Positions 1 to 5,891 of a DNA stretch of 7,917 nucleotides are shown here, piece after piece (the stretch's first letter is position 1; each line of letters starts with the position of its first letter). The position numbers and the translations under genes are program-made. The stretch comes from Candidatus Nitrosopumilus sp. (GTDB lineage: Archaea > Thermoproteota > Nitrososphaeria > Nitrososphaerales > Nitrosopumilaceae), in contig JABGZU010000129.1 in NCBI GenBank assembly GCA_018674605.1, forward strand, positions 1 through 7,917. The letters run 5' to 3'. The notes beneath the pieces were generated by a model that made no database searches, was not told the origin of the DNA, and saw nothing but the letters and a program-made list of their open reading frames with translations.

Positions 1-128
1 CCAAAGCAAGATCCCGTCAAGTTTCCTTTAGAGTATTACACTCAGGGGGTAGTGGTGGACTTATTCCTAATACATTAACTAAGCATTTTTTGAACTTAAG
101 TATTTCTATAATAATTTTTTTTATGTAA
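1..128. other. Unassigned GC-richer left edge (RNA 3' end or gene tail)
   Basis: The first 60 bases are close to half G+C, far above the neighbouring DNA, and this drops abruptly after about position 85 into a run of six T (86-91) and then almost pure A/T. That profile fits the 3' end of a structured RNA with a T-rich archaeal terminator. A small hairpin can be drawn from GAGT at 31-34 and ACTC at 40-43. A protein tail is also possible: one plus frame is open from 3 to a stop at 126-128 and another from 1 to a stop at 76-78, but neither peptide resembles a family I know. No tRNA, rRNA, SRP or RNase P signature was recognised. Confidence 0.3.
86..123 (+). terminator. T-rich tract, probable plus-strand terminator
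   Basis: A run of six T at 86-91 is followed by a run of eight T around 115-122. Archaeal RNA polymerase terminates on such U-tracts without a hairpin. It would end whatever transcript enters from the left edge. Confidence 0.35.
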
Positions 129-222
129 AAATTACAAATAAAAATAAATTTTTTATAATTTTTAATCAAGATTATTATAATTATTTTAATTGTAAAACAA
201 CAACAAGTGTAAGAAAAAAAGA
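129..222. other. AT-rich spacer, nothing recognised
   Basis: This stretch is almost entirely A/T, with no credible open frame, RNA gene or repeat seen on either strand. It lies downstream of the tiny minus-strand frame at 223-300 and could hold its terminator. Confidence 0.4.
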
Positions 223-300
223 TTATTGGTTCATTGTCATAACATAAATTATAATTCCCAATGCAAAAATCATTCCAAGTATGAGAGGTTTAGAAATCAC
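223..300 (-). CDS. Putative 25-aa single-helix membrane peptide
   Basis: A minus-strand frame starts at a GTG (300-298) directly after an in-frame stop four codons upstream, and ends with TAA at 223-225. The peptide reads about MISKPLILGMIFALGIIIYV followed by MTMNQ: a short polar/basic N-terminus, one hydrophobic segment of about 17 residues and a polar tail, as expected of a one-pass membrane peptide. AT-rich DNA makes hydrophobic frames by chance, so this is not secure. In its favour are a TATA-like TTAATTATT about 25 bases upstream of the GTG, which would give a leaderless message, and a similar peptide encoded divergently at 381-461. No family is recognised. Confidence 0.35.
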   Translation of the reverse strand: MISKPLILGMIFALGIIIYVMTMNQ

Positions 301-317
301 ACTAATGAATTAAATAC

Positions 318-330
318 AAAATAATTAAGT
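318..330 (-). promoter_or_regulatory. Possible TATA box for the 25-aa peptide
   Basis: On the minus strand a CTTAATTATT-like element lies about 20-30 bases before the GTG at 300, the spacing expected for a leaderless archaeal transcript. The surrounding DNA is so AT-rich that this is weak evidence. Confidence 0.2.
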
Positions 331-346
331 ATGATCAAAACATAAA

Positions 347-360
347 ATAAAATAAATACA
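347..360 (+). promoter_or_regulatory. Possible TATA box for the 26-aa peptide
   Basis: AATAAAATAAATAC lies about 25 bases upstream of the ATG at 381, which is leaderless promoter spacing. The evidence is weak because of local base composition. Confidence 0.2.
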
Positions 361-380
361 ATATTGTAGATATAAAAAAT

Positions 381-461
381 ATGGATAATGCAAAAATTGC
401 TTTAATTTCAGGATTTTTAGTAGTGGTAATGTTATCAGTAATACTTGTTTTAATTAAATAA
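381..461 (+). CDS. Putative 26-aa single-helix membrane peptide
   Basis: ATG at 381 to TAA at 459-461. The peptide begins MDNAKIALISGFLVVVML and continues with SVILVLIK: a polar N-terminus containing Lys5, about 20 hydrophobic residues, and a terminal Lys. This is the layout of a small one-pass membrane protein, such as an accessory subunit of a membrane complex, although nothing here identifies a partner. It is encoded divergently from the similar peptide at 223-300, and both share a K-x-x-L-I-x-G-like stretch entering the helix, so they could be distant relatives. A charged 106-aa protein gene follows 63 bases downstream on the same strand. Chance origin in AT-rich DNA remains possible. Confidence 0.4.
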   Translation: MDNAKIALISGFLVVVMLSVILVLIK

Positions 462-524
462 ATTCAATAATGTAAAAAGTAAGAATTTCAGTACATTTGT
501 TTACTAGTGATTAATTAGCAAATT

Positions 525-845
525 ATGAGAAAAACATTAGGGGATTATAATATTGAAAAATCATCATCATCAGATCTAAATAATATTAGTTGGTCACAAA
601 AAAACCAAAAAGAAGAAAGTAAACCTAAAAAGAAAAAAATTGTTAAAGAAGGTCAAATCCCTTCAGGAACAAACATCATTTACAAAAAGCAAGAAGATGA
701 AGAAGTAGATACCAATAAAATATTTAAAATAAAAAATGACGAAAATTCTGAAAAATCTAAAGAAGAGATAGGTAAAAGGCATGAAAATACAGCAGCGTCA
801 TTAGGTCAAGTAAAAGAAAGATCATACAAGAGACCTGGAAGATAA
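525..845 (+). CDS. Hypothetical highly charged, probably disordered 106-aa protein
   Basis: I do not recognise this protein. Its 106 residues are dominated by Lys, Glu, Asp, Asn and Ser, with no Cys, one Trp, no signal peptide and no membrane segment. Visible features are a serine run (residues 13-16), a lysine cluster (KPKKKKIVK, about 34-42), a short less polar stretch around GQIPSGTNIIYKK (43-55), an acidic patch (EDEEVD), and a basic C-terminus ending RSYKRPGR. Alternating basic and acidic low-complexity tracts suggest an intrinsically disordered protein that might bind nucleic acid or ribosomes, but that is inference. The first ATG is used and no Shine-Dalgarno sequence is evident. It precedes trpA by 72 bases on the same strand, with a palindromic A/T element between them that probably separates the transcripts. 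Confidence 0.6.
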   Translation: MRKTLGDYNIEKSSSSDLNNISWSQKNQKEESKPKKKKIVKEGQIPSGTNIIYKKQEDEEVDTNKIFKIKNDENSEKSKEEIGKRHENTAASLGQVKERSYKRPGR

Positions 846-878
846 GACTTTCAATAAAGACATTAATGCTCAAAACAG

Positions 879-900
879 TTTTTATTAATAAAAAATTTAA
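879..900 (+). promoter_or_regulatory. Palindromic A/T element: likely trpA TATA box and upstream terminator
   Basis: TTTTTATTAATAAAAA (879-894) is a perfect 16-base palindrome, followed directly by AATTTAA. The 3' part sits about 20-25 bases upstream of the trpA ATG at 918, which is the expected TATA position for a leaderless or near-leaderless transcript. The T-run in the left arm could also stop transcription from the preceding gene. Confidence 0.4.
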
Positions 901-917
901 CGTAATTAAGTAGAATT

Positions 918-1718
918 ATGTCTAGAATTAATGAAAAATTTACAGAATTAAAAAGAAAAAATGAAAAAGCATTGATAGCGTACATAATGATGGGGTTTCC
1001 AAATGAAAAAGCCACCATTACAACGGTGAGAGGATTAGTAAAAGGAGGAGCAGACATCATAGAGTTAGGATTTCCATTTTCAGATCCACTAGCTGATGGA
1101 CCAGTTATTCAAAATGCAAGTACAGTTTCACTTGAAAAAGGAACCAATATTTCAAAATTTTTCAATCTTGTAAAAAAAATTAGAAAAGAAACAGATATTC
1201 CATTAGTGTTAATGACATATACAAATATCTTGTACCATAGAGGATATGAGAAATTTATCTCAGAAGCAAAAAGTGCAGGAATAGATGGATTTATTCTACC
1301 AGACATGTCAATTGAAGAATCAAAAGAATACACTAAATCTGCAGAAAATAAAGCAGATACAATATTTTTGATATCTCCAAATACAAGTAAAACCAGAATA
1401 GAAAAAATTGCAAAAACATCAACAGGTTTTTTGTATCTTGTTGCAGTGTTTGGAACTACAGGTGTAAAAACAAGTATCAAAAATTATACATTAAAGGCAA
1501 TCAAAAATGTGAAAAAACAAACTAAAGGAAAAATTCCAGTAGGCATAGGTTTTGGAGTATCTACTCCTGAAGATGTGAAAAAATACGTCAATGCAGGAGC
1601 GGATGCAGTAATTGTAGGAAGTGCATATCTAAAATTAATTGAGAAAACAAAACCAACACAGTTAGAATCCAAGATCACATCATTTACAAAAAGTCTAAAA
1701 AAACAAACAATATGTTAG
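918..1718 (+). CDS. trpA: Tryptophan synthase alpha subunit
   Basis: TrpA splits indole-3-glycerol phosphate into indole and glyceraldehyde-3-phosphate in the cytoplasm; indole then passes to TrpB for condensation with serine. The 266-residue length is normal for this TIM-barrel family. The segment around residues 48-62 (IELGFPFSDPLADGP) contains the catalytic pair Glu49 and Asp60, at the same numbers as in the enterobacterial enzyme, which also supports the chosen ATG. Later hallmarks are LISPNTS, the loop-6 region FGTTGVK, and the phosphate-binding GIGFGVSTPEDV and GADAVIVGSA motifs. It is oriented with pyrG, which starts 61 bases downstream. No trpB or other trp gene lies beside it: the preceding gene is an unrelated charged protein, so the partner must be encoded elsewhere. 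Confidence 0.96.
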   Translation: MSRINEKFTELKRKNEKALIAYIMMGFPNEKATITTVRGLVKGGADIIELGFPFSDPLADGPVIQNASTVSLEKGTNISKFFNLVKKIRKETDIPLVLMTYTNILYHRGYEKFISEAKSAGIDGFILPDMSIEESKEYTKSAENKADTIFLISPNTSKTRIEKIAKTSTGFLYLVAVFGTTGVKTSIKNYTLKAIKNVKKQTKGKIPVGIGFGVSTPEDVKKYVNAGADAVIVGSAYLKLIEKTKPTQLESKITSFTKSLKKQTIC

Positions 1719-1779
1719 AATAATTTAGAATAAATAACATAGTCAAAACATACAAAAACTAGATATCCAATTCATCAAT

Positions 1780-3381
1780 GTGCAGACAAAGTTCATTTTT
1801 GTCACAGGAGGGGTGATGTCTGGCCTTGGAAAAGGTGTTACAACTTCCTCGATTGCAAAATTATTACAATTATCTGATCAAAAAGTATCATGTATCAAAA
1901 TAGATCCATATCTGAATTATGATGCAGGTACAATGAATCCAGTAGCTCACGGAGAAGTATTTGTGACTGATGATGGAGGAGAATGTGATATGGATATTGG
2001 GAATTATGAGAGATTCCTAAATCAAGACATTCCAAAAAGTCACAATATTACCACAGCACAAGTATATTCATCAGTAATTAATGCAGAAAGAAAAGGAGAG
2101 TATCTAGGAGCATGTGTTCAAATAATTCCACACATTACAGATGAGATTAAAAACAGAATCAGAAAAATTGCCAAAGACGAAGAATTAGACTTTTTGATAG
2201 TAGAGTGTGGAGGGACAGTAGGGGATATCGAATCATTACCATTTCTTGAAGCATTAAGACAAATGAAAGTGGAAGAGGGTCCACAGGGAGTAATATTTGT
2301 TCATGTAACTTTGGCACCATCCCTTGATGTTGTAGGAGAACAAAAAACAAAACCAACACAACACAGTGCACAAGAATTAAGAAGAATCGGTATTCAGCCG
2401 GACTTTTTAGCGGTAAGATGTTCATTGCCATTACAAGAAAAAACAAAACAAAAGATTGCAATGTTTACAAATGTAACTGCAAGTGATGTATTATCATGTC
2501 ATGATGCAAAATCTATTTTTGAAGTTCCTCAAATGTTATACGACCAAGGAATTATGGATTCAATATTTACAAAGTTTAACAAAGTAGGAATGCTCAATGC
2601 ATCAGCTAACTGGGACAAATGGAATGAAATATCACAAAAAATGGTAAATCATGAAGACCAAAAAATAAAAATTGCAATGGTTGGAAAATATGTTACATTA
2701 GCTGATAGTTATGTCAGTGTGAATCATGCGTTAAAACATGCAGGAGCAGAAATTGGCAAATCAGTAGATATTGGATTAATTGATTCAGAATCTATTGAAG
2801 ATTATTCTATTTTATCAAATTATGATGGAATATTAGTTCCAGGAGGATTTGGAACACGGGGTTCTGAAGGAATAATAAATACAGCAAACTATGCACGTGA
2901 AAATAATATACCATATCTTGGAATATGTTTTGGATTTCAACTAGCAGCAATTGCATTTGGACGAAATGTGTTAAAATTAGAAGATAGTAATTCTACAGAA
3001 ATTAAACCAGATACACAAAATCCAATTGTAGATTTACTTCCAGAACAAAAAGATGTTTCAGATATGGGAGGTTCACTCAGATTAGGTGCAAATGATGTAC
3101 AAATTAAAGATGGAACAAATGCACAAAAAATCTACAATTCAAATGTAATAAGTAAGCGTCACAGGCACAGATATGAAATTAACAAGCAATACATTCCAGA
3201 ATTTGAGAAAAATGGTTTGATATTTTCAGCAAATAGTGATGATGGAAAGAGAATGGAGATGCTCGAAATCCCATCTCATAAATTCTATCTAGGTGTTCAA
3301 TTTCATCCAGAATTTAACAGCAGACCAGGATTTCCAGAAAAAGCATTTTCGGCATTCATCAAGGCAACATCTGAAAAATAA
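1780..3381 (+). CDS. pyrG: CTP synthase (glutamine-hydrolysing)
   Basis: PyrG makes CTP from UTP, ATP and glutamine, the last step of pyrimidine nucleotide synthesis. It has 533 residues, against about 545 in E. coli. The N-terminal amidoligase domain (1 to about 270) shows the P-loop GGVMSGLGKG with Lys18, KIDPYLNYDAGTMNP, HGEVFVTDDGGE, ECGGTVGDIES and GEQKTKPTQHS. The C-terminal class I glutamine amidotransferase domain has PGGFGTRG, the nucleophile Cys383 in GICFG, and His509/Glu511 in QFHPEF, completing the triad. The start is a GTG; an overlapping ATG two bases earlier is in another frame, no other start precedes the upstream in-frame stop, and the family's conserved N-terminus begins right there. 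It converges with the NAD kinase gene across only 19 bases. Confidence 0.97.
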   Translation: MQTKFIFVTGGVMSGLGKGVTTSSIAKLLQLSDQKVSCIKIDPYLNYDAGTMNPVAHGEVFVTDDGGECDMDIGNYERFLNQDIPKSHNITTAQVYSSVINAERKGEYLGACVQIIPHITDEIKNRIRKIAKDEELDFLIVECGGTVGDIESLPFLEALRQMKVEEGPQGVIFVHVTLAPSLDVVGEQKTKPTQHSAQELRRIGIQPDFLAVRCSLPLQEKTKQKIAMFTNVTASDVLSCHDAKSIFEVPQMLYDQGIMDSIFTKFNKVGMLNASANWDKWNEISQKMVNHEDQKIKIAMVGKYVTLADSYVSVNHALKHAGAEIGKSVDIGLIDSESIEDYSILSNYDGILVPGGFGTRGSEGIINTANYARENNIPYLGICFGFQLAAIAFGRNVLKLEDSNSTEIKPDTQNPIVDLLPEQKDVSDMGGSLRLGANDVQIKDGTNAQKIYNSNVISKRHRHRYEINKQYIPEFEKNGLIFSANSDDGKRMEMLEIPSHKFYLGVQFHPEFNSRPGFPEKAFSAFIKATSEK

Positions 3382-3400
3382 TCTAAAAATATTTTAACAA
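3382..3400. terminator. Short convergent spacer between pyrG and NAD kinase
   Basis: Nineteen A/T-rich bases separate two facing stop codons. There is no stem-loop, and the weak T-runs (ATATTTTAAC on one strand, AAAATATTTTTAG on the other) are the only termination signals. The two 3' ends therefore probably overlap into each other's coding region. Confidence 0.3.
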
Positions 3401-4399
3401 TTATTCAATTTTAGAAATTTCATAAATTTTTTGTCTAGCATCTCGAAGAGATATTTTCTTTTTAACATATCCTTTTTTTAACAAATGGCTTAATGCTAAT
3501 CGGACAGTTCGATCAGGAAGTAATGTTTTATTTGCTAAATCTTTTTGACTTAATGTCCCCTCATATTCCAAAGTTTTCAATAATAATTTTGAGCTTGGAG
3601 GCATACTAAGTAGATCTTCTGCAAGATGAACTTTTTTAGCAAGAGCAGAAATTCCAGTTGTATCTTTCTTAAGACGAATAATTTTTGCAGGGGGATTAAA
3701 TTTGGAGCATTCAACAGTTTTTTTCACCTTGTATCTGTCCAGTCCATCCAGTACAACTTCACAATGTAATCTTGCAGAAATATCATCAATTTCAATAAAA
3801 CTACTATTAGATATGATGATGGGTCGTCTTGTGATATCAAGAGAGTTTACAGAAATTATTTCAAATACGGCAGAATCTTGAAACAGCATAGGACCGCCAA
3901 CAGACATAGAATATGCAGATGAACCAATTGGAGTAGATACGATAATTCCATCCCCATTATCGTGCCAAACTTCATCCCCATTAACACGCAATGTGTGTTC
4001 CATAAGCATTGCACTTTTTGATGAAAATACTGCAACATCATTTAAGATAGGATAAACATTCTTTCCATCTATTTTTACACCTAATCGAGGAACTTCCTCT
4101 ACAGTAAAATTTTGTTTTTTCAATATACCAACAAAAGATGAAAATTCTCTGAGTTCAATTTGAGCCAAAAATCCACTGGTTTCTCCCTCACTAATTCCCA
4201 ATACAGGTAATGATGAATCAAAAGTTCTGTGAAAATAATTTCTAACTCCTTTATCACCACCTAAGACAATAATACAATCAGCATGTTTGTTTTTAGATTT
4301 TGTAATGTTAAATGAGTCAATACCAGAATCTGTCAAAATTTTTTTGATGATTTTTGAAGCATCTTCATATGGTCCAGAGCCATAAATTCCTATTTGCAT
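3401..4399 (-). CDS. nadK: ATP-NAD kinase with C-terminal winged-helix domain
   Basis: NAD kinase phosphorylates NAD to NADP in the cytoplasm. The catalytic part (about residues 1-255) shows VLGGDKG (46-51) in the place of the usual GGDGT motif, SEGETSGFL (70-78) for the NxGxLGFL segment, LNDVAVF with Asn120-Asp121, and DGIIVSTPIGSSAYSMSVGGP (Asp150 to Pro170), which matches the family's DGxxxxTPTGSTAYxxSAGGP signature closely. Odd points are Lys50 replacing the second-motif glycine and an appended domain at about residues 265-332. That tail (SKLLLKTLEYEGTLSQKDLA then PDRTVRLALSHLLKKGYVKK) has the helix-turn-helix-wing pattern of MarR/ArsR-type DNA-binding proteins. The gene follows the PfkB kinase by 40 bases in the same direction. 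The fused domain may be regulatory or a real DNA-binding module. Confidence 0.88.
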   Translation of the reverse strand: MQIGIYGSGPYEDASKIIKKILTDSGIDSFNITKSKNKHADCIIVLGGDKGVRNYFHRTFDSSLPVLGISEGETSGFLAQIELREFSSFVGILKKQNFTVEEVPRLGVKIDGKNVYPILNDVAVFSSKSAMLMEHTLRVNGDEVWHDNGDGIIVSTPIGSSAYSMSVGGPMLFQDSAVFEIISVNSLDITRRPIIISNSSFIEIDDISARLHCEVVLDGLDRYKVKKTVECSKFNPPAKIIRLKKDTTGISALAKKVHLAEDLLSMPPSSKLLLKTLEYEGTLSQKDLANKTLLPDRTVRLALSHLLKKGYVKKKISLRDARQKIYEISKIE

Positions 4400-4439
4400 T
4401 GACGATTAATTCCTAAAAGGAGAATAAAAGAATTATTCA

Positions 4440-5309
4440 TCATAAATCTCTAAAATCTACCAAATTATAAAAATAAGAAGCATTATTTTCAACCATTCCT
4501 TTTTTAGGAATTTTTTGTAAACCAACATTGTTAGATTCAAGTGCAGCTTGGGCAGAACCAGCTGCAAAACATAATGCCCACAAAAAATCTTTTTCTTTTA
4601 ACATTGTGCAAGTAAATGTAGAACAAAAAATATCCCCAATTCCAGTAGTGTCATGAATATTTTTGTTAGGTAATTTAAGAGAATAAATTCTATTTTTTAC
4701 CAATAAAGAAACATCAGTTTTATTAGTCAATAATACATATTCAATTCCTTTTTTTTGTAACGCCAACATCATTTCATCATTTGAACCATCAACAATATTT
4801 TTACCTTCTTCAGGATTAATCTTAATAGCATTTACACCAGATAAATCAAGATTAGATTTTTGTAAAATAATATTATTATCAGAATCCTTTTGACGTAAAA
4901 ATCCCTGAGGATCAATAAATAAAAAATTAGAATTATCTTTAATTTTTTTTAAAACATCATTAGAAATTTCATGATAAATAGGGCTTACAATATGACCATT
5001 AGCATCCACATCAGAATAATCTATTGGATCACATTCATGTTCAAGTTTTAAAGTTCGTTCAGAGCCAGATATGGAAATTGCAAATTTTGTAGTATTTTGT
5101 ACAGATTCAGAATTAATTAAATTAATTTTATGTTCAGTGAGATACTGTTTTGGAAAATCAGGTCCAAATTTTGTAAAAAGATCTACATCAAATTTGAGTT
5201 CACGAGCCATAATGCCACAATATGAGGCAGCCCCTCCAATTTGTTCATAGTTACTACCTTCAAGAAAAATTGTATCTAGGGCACAATGGGAAAATATAGC
5301 TAACTTCAT
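4440..5309 (-). CDS. PfkB/ribokinase-family carbohydrate or nucleoside kinase
   Basis: This 289-residue protein is of normal length for the ribokinase-like PfkB family, which phosphorylates sugars, nucleosides or inositol with a nucleotide donor. It opens with the usual first strand (LAIFSHCALDTI), then QIGGAASYCGIMARELKFDV, matching PfkB signature 1 with the GG substrate-closing motif. Near the C-terminus it has DTTGIGDIF (residues 220-228), matching signature 2 with Asp226 as catalytic base; the usual GAGD is GIGD here. Substrate cannot be read from sequence. The GGAASY form and short length recall archaeal inositol and nucleoside kinases of this family, but that is a guess. It lies 26 bases after the zinc-ribbon peptide gene and 40 before the NAD kinase gene, probably one transcript. 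Confidence 0.85.
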   Translation of the reverse strand: MKLAIFSHCALDTIFLEGSNYEQIGGAASYCGIMARELKFDVDLFTKFGPDFPKQYLTEHKINLINSESVQNTTKFAISISGSERTLKLEHECDPIDYSDVDANGHIVSPIYHEISNDVLKKIKDNSNFLFIDPQGFLRQKDSDNNIILQKSNLDLSGVNAIKINPEEGKNIVDGSNDEMMLALQKKGIEYVLLTNKTDVSLLVKNRIYSLKLPNKNIHDTTGIGDIFCSTFTCTMLKEKDFLWALCFAAGSAQAALESNNVGLQKIPKKGMVENNASYFYNLVDFRDL

Positions 5310-5335
5310 TTCTTTAATTTTCTATTTTATGGGAT

Positions 5336-5449
5336 TTAGTTTTTTGCATTATTATTTTCCATACATTCAGAACACATTACATCACCTTTCAAAATAAGTA
5401 ACGGTACACCAGATCTAAAACAAATACGACATAATCCTTTCAAAACCAA
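5336..5449 (-). CDS. 37-aa zinc-ribbon peptide, TTG start
   Basis: This small frame encodes 37 residues beginning MVLKGLCRICFRSGVPLLIL and ending MCSECMENNNAKN. Cysteines 7/10 and 26/29 form two CxxC knuckles 15 residues apart, a complete four-Cys zinc ribbon in a very small protein. Four correctly spaced cysteines in a 37-codon frame are unlikely by chance. The frame is bounded upstream by a TAA immediately before the TTG at 5449-5447. A second TTG follows two codons later, and no ATG lies before the first knuckle, so a TTG start is almost forced. It precedes the PfkB kinase by 26 bases, probably as first gene of a three-gene operon, and diverges from S26e. The role is unknown; nucleic-acid, ribosome or protein binding are typical for such ribbons. 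Confidence 0.65.
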   Translation of the reverse strand: MVLKGLCRICFRSGVPLLILKGDVMCSECMENNNAKN

Positions 5450-5522
5450 TTAAAAATATTTAAAAAAACTAACATTAAAAGATAAAATAATTTTTTAGAT
5501 TATTTAGGCATGGGTTTGCTGA
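5450..5522. promoter_or_regulatory. Divergent promoter region between zinc-ribbon operon and S26e
   Basis: This A/T-rich spacer lies between two divergent transcription units. On the minus strand a TTATTTTATC-like element about 30-40 bases before the TTG at 5449 could be a TATA box. A single TAGGCA box lies at 5505-5510. No further structure was seen. Confidence 0.3.
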
Positions 5523-5535
5523 TTTTTTTAAATTA
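5523..5535 (+). promoter_or_regulatory. Probable TATA box of the S26e gene
   Basis: TTTTTTTAAATTA is a good archaeal TATA element. Its centre lies about 30 bases before the ATG at 5561 and about 43 before the preferred ATG at 5573, so transcription should begin near 5556 and give a leader of roughly 5 or 17 bases. Confidence 0.5.
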
Positions 5536-5572
5536 CCCGCAAGAATATAAGTAGGCAAAAATGCTCAATTTT

Positions 5573-5860
5573 ATGCCACTTAAACGTGCAAGTAGAGGTC
5601 GTACAAAAGGAGGTAAAGGGTCATCAGGTACAGTACAATGTACAAACTGTGGTCAAACAGTTCCAAAAGACAAAGCAAAGAAAGTTACTTCTAAATTAAA
5701 TCTAGTAGAACATACATTAGCAAAAGAATTACGTGCACAAGGAGCATACATTGCATCACCAACTGTTTTGAAACATTATTGTATTTCATGTGCAGTTCAT
5801 TTCAAAATTATTAAAGTTAGATCCGAAGATAGTAGAAGAAAACGCGGTAAACTTCGATAG
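5573..5860 (+). CDS. rps26e: Small ribosomal subunit protein eS26 (S26e)
   Basis: S26e is a zinc-ribbon protein of the 30S subunit found in eukaryotes and TACK archaea, positioned near the mRNA exit and the 3' end of 16S rRNA. The sequence shows the conserved basic N-terminus MPLKRASRGR, VQCTNCGQTVPKDKAKK with Cys23/Cys26, the Cys pair 70/73 in HYCISCAVH, and a basic tail RSEDSRRKRGKLR. I place the start at the ATG at 5573 (95 residues) because S26e proteins begin M-P-K/L-K-R. The ATG at 5561 would add MLNF, which is not typical, though it cannot be excluded. A T-rich convergent spacer separates the gene from the lipid enzyme downstream. Confidence 0.93.
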   Translation: MPLKRASRGRTKGGKGSSGTVQCTNCGQTVPKDKAKKVTSKLNLVEHTLAKELRAQGAYIASPTVLKHYCISCAVHFKIIKVRSEDSRRKRGKLR

Positions 5861-5891
5861 TATTATTTTCTAAAATTATTATTCTTTAGTA
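5861..5891 (+). terminator. T-rich terminator after S26e
   Basis: The 31-base convergent spacer is T-rich on the plus strand. ATTATTCTTTA occurs at 5878-5888 and again at 5891-5901, the second copy already overlapping the stop codon of the facing gene. U-rich termination of S26e is likely here. Confidence 0.45.

Noticed and set aside
1..91. 3' end of RNase P RNA, because GGACTTATTCC loosely recalls the conserved GGCUUAU segment
   Set aside because: The invariant ACAGAA that should precede this segment is absent and the rest does not fit; the resemblance is too short.
1550..1555. TAGGCA box inside trpA
   Set aside because: It encodes part of the conserved phosphate-binding GIGFG motif, and single copies are expected by chance.
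863..1678. Open minus-strand frames opposite trpA (863-1060, 1109-1480, 1484-1678)
   Set aside because: They lie antisense to a complete, clearly recognised trpA and encode hydrophobic peptides typical of the reverse of AT-rich coding DNA; no family features.
1778..1780. ATG at 1778 as the pyrG start
   Set aside because: It is out of frame with the CTP synthase reading frame; the overlapping GTG at 1780 is in frame and gives the conserved N-terminus.
5510..5554. 14-codon frame (ATG at 5510) just before S26e, as a possible leader peptide
   Set aside because: It overlaps the probable TATA box of S26e, so most of it would not be transcribed from that promoter; likely chance.
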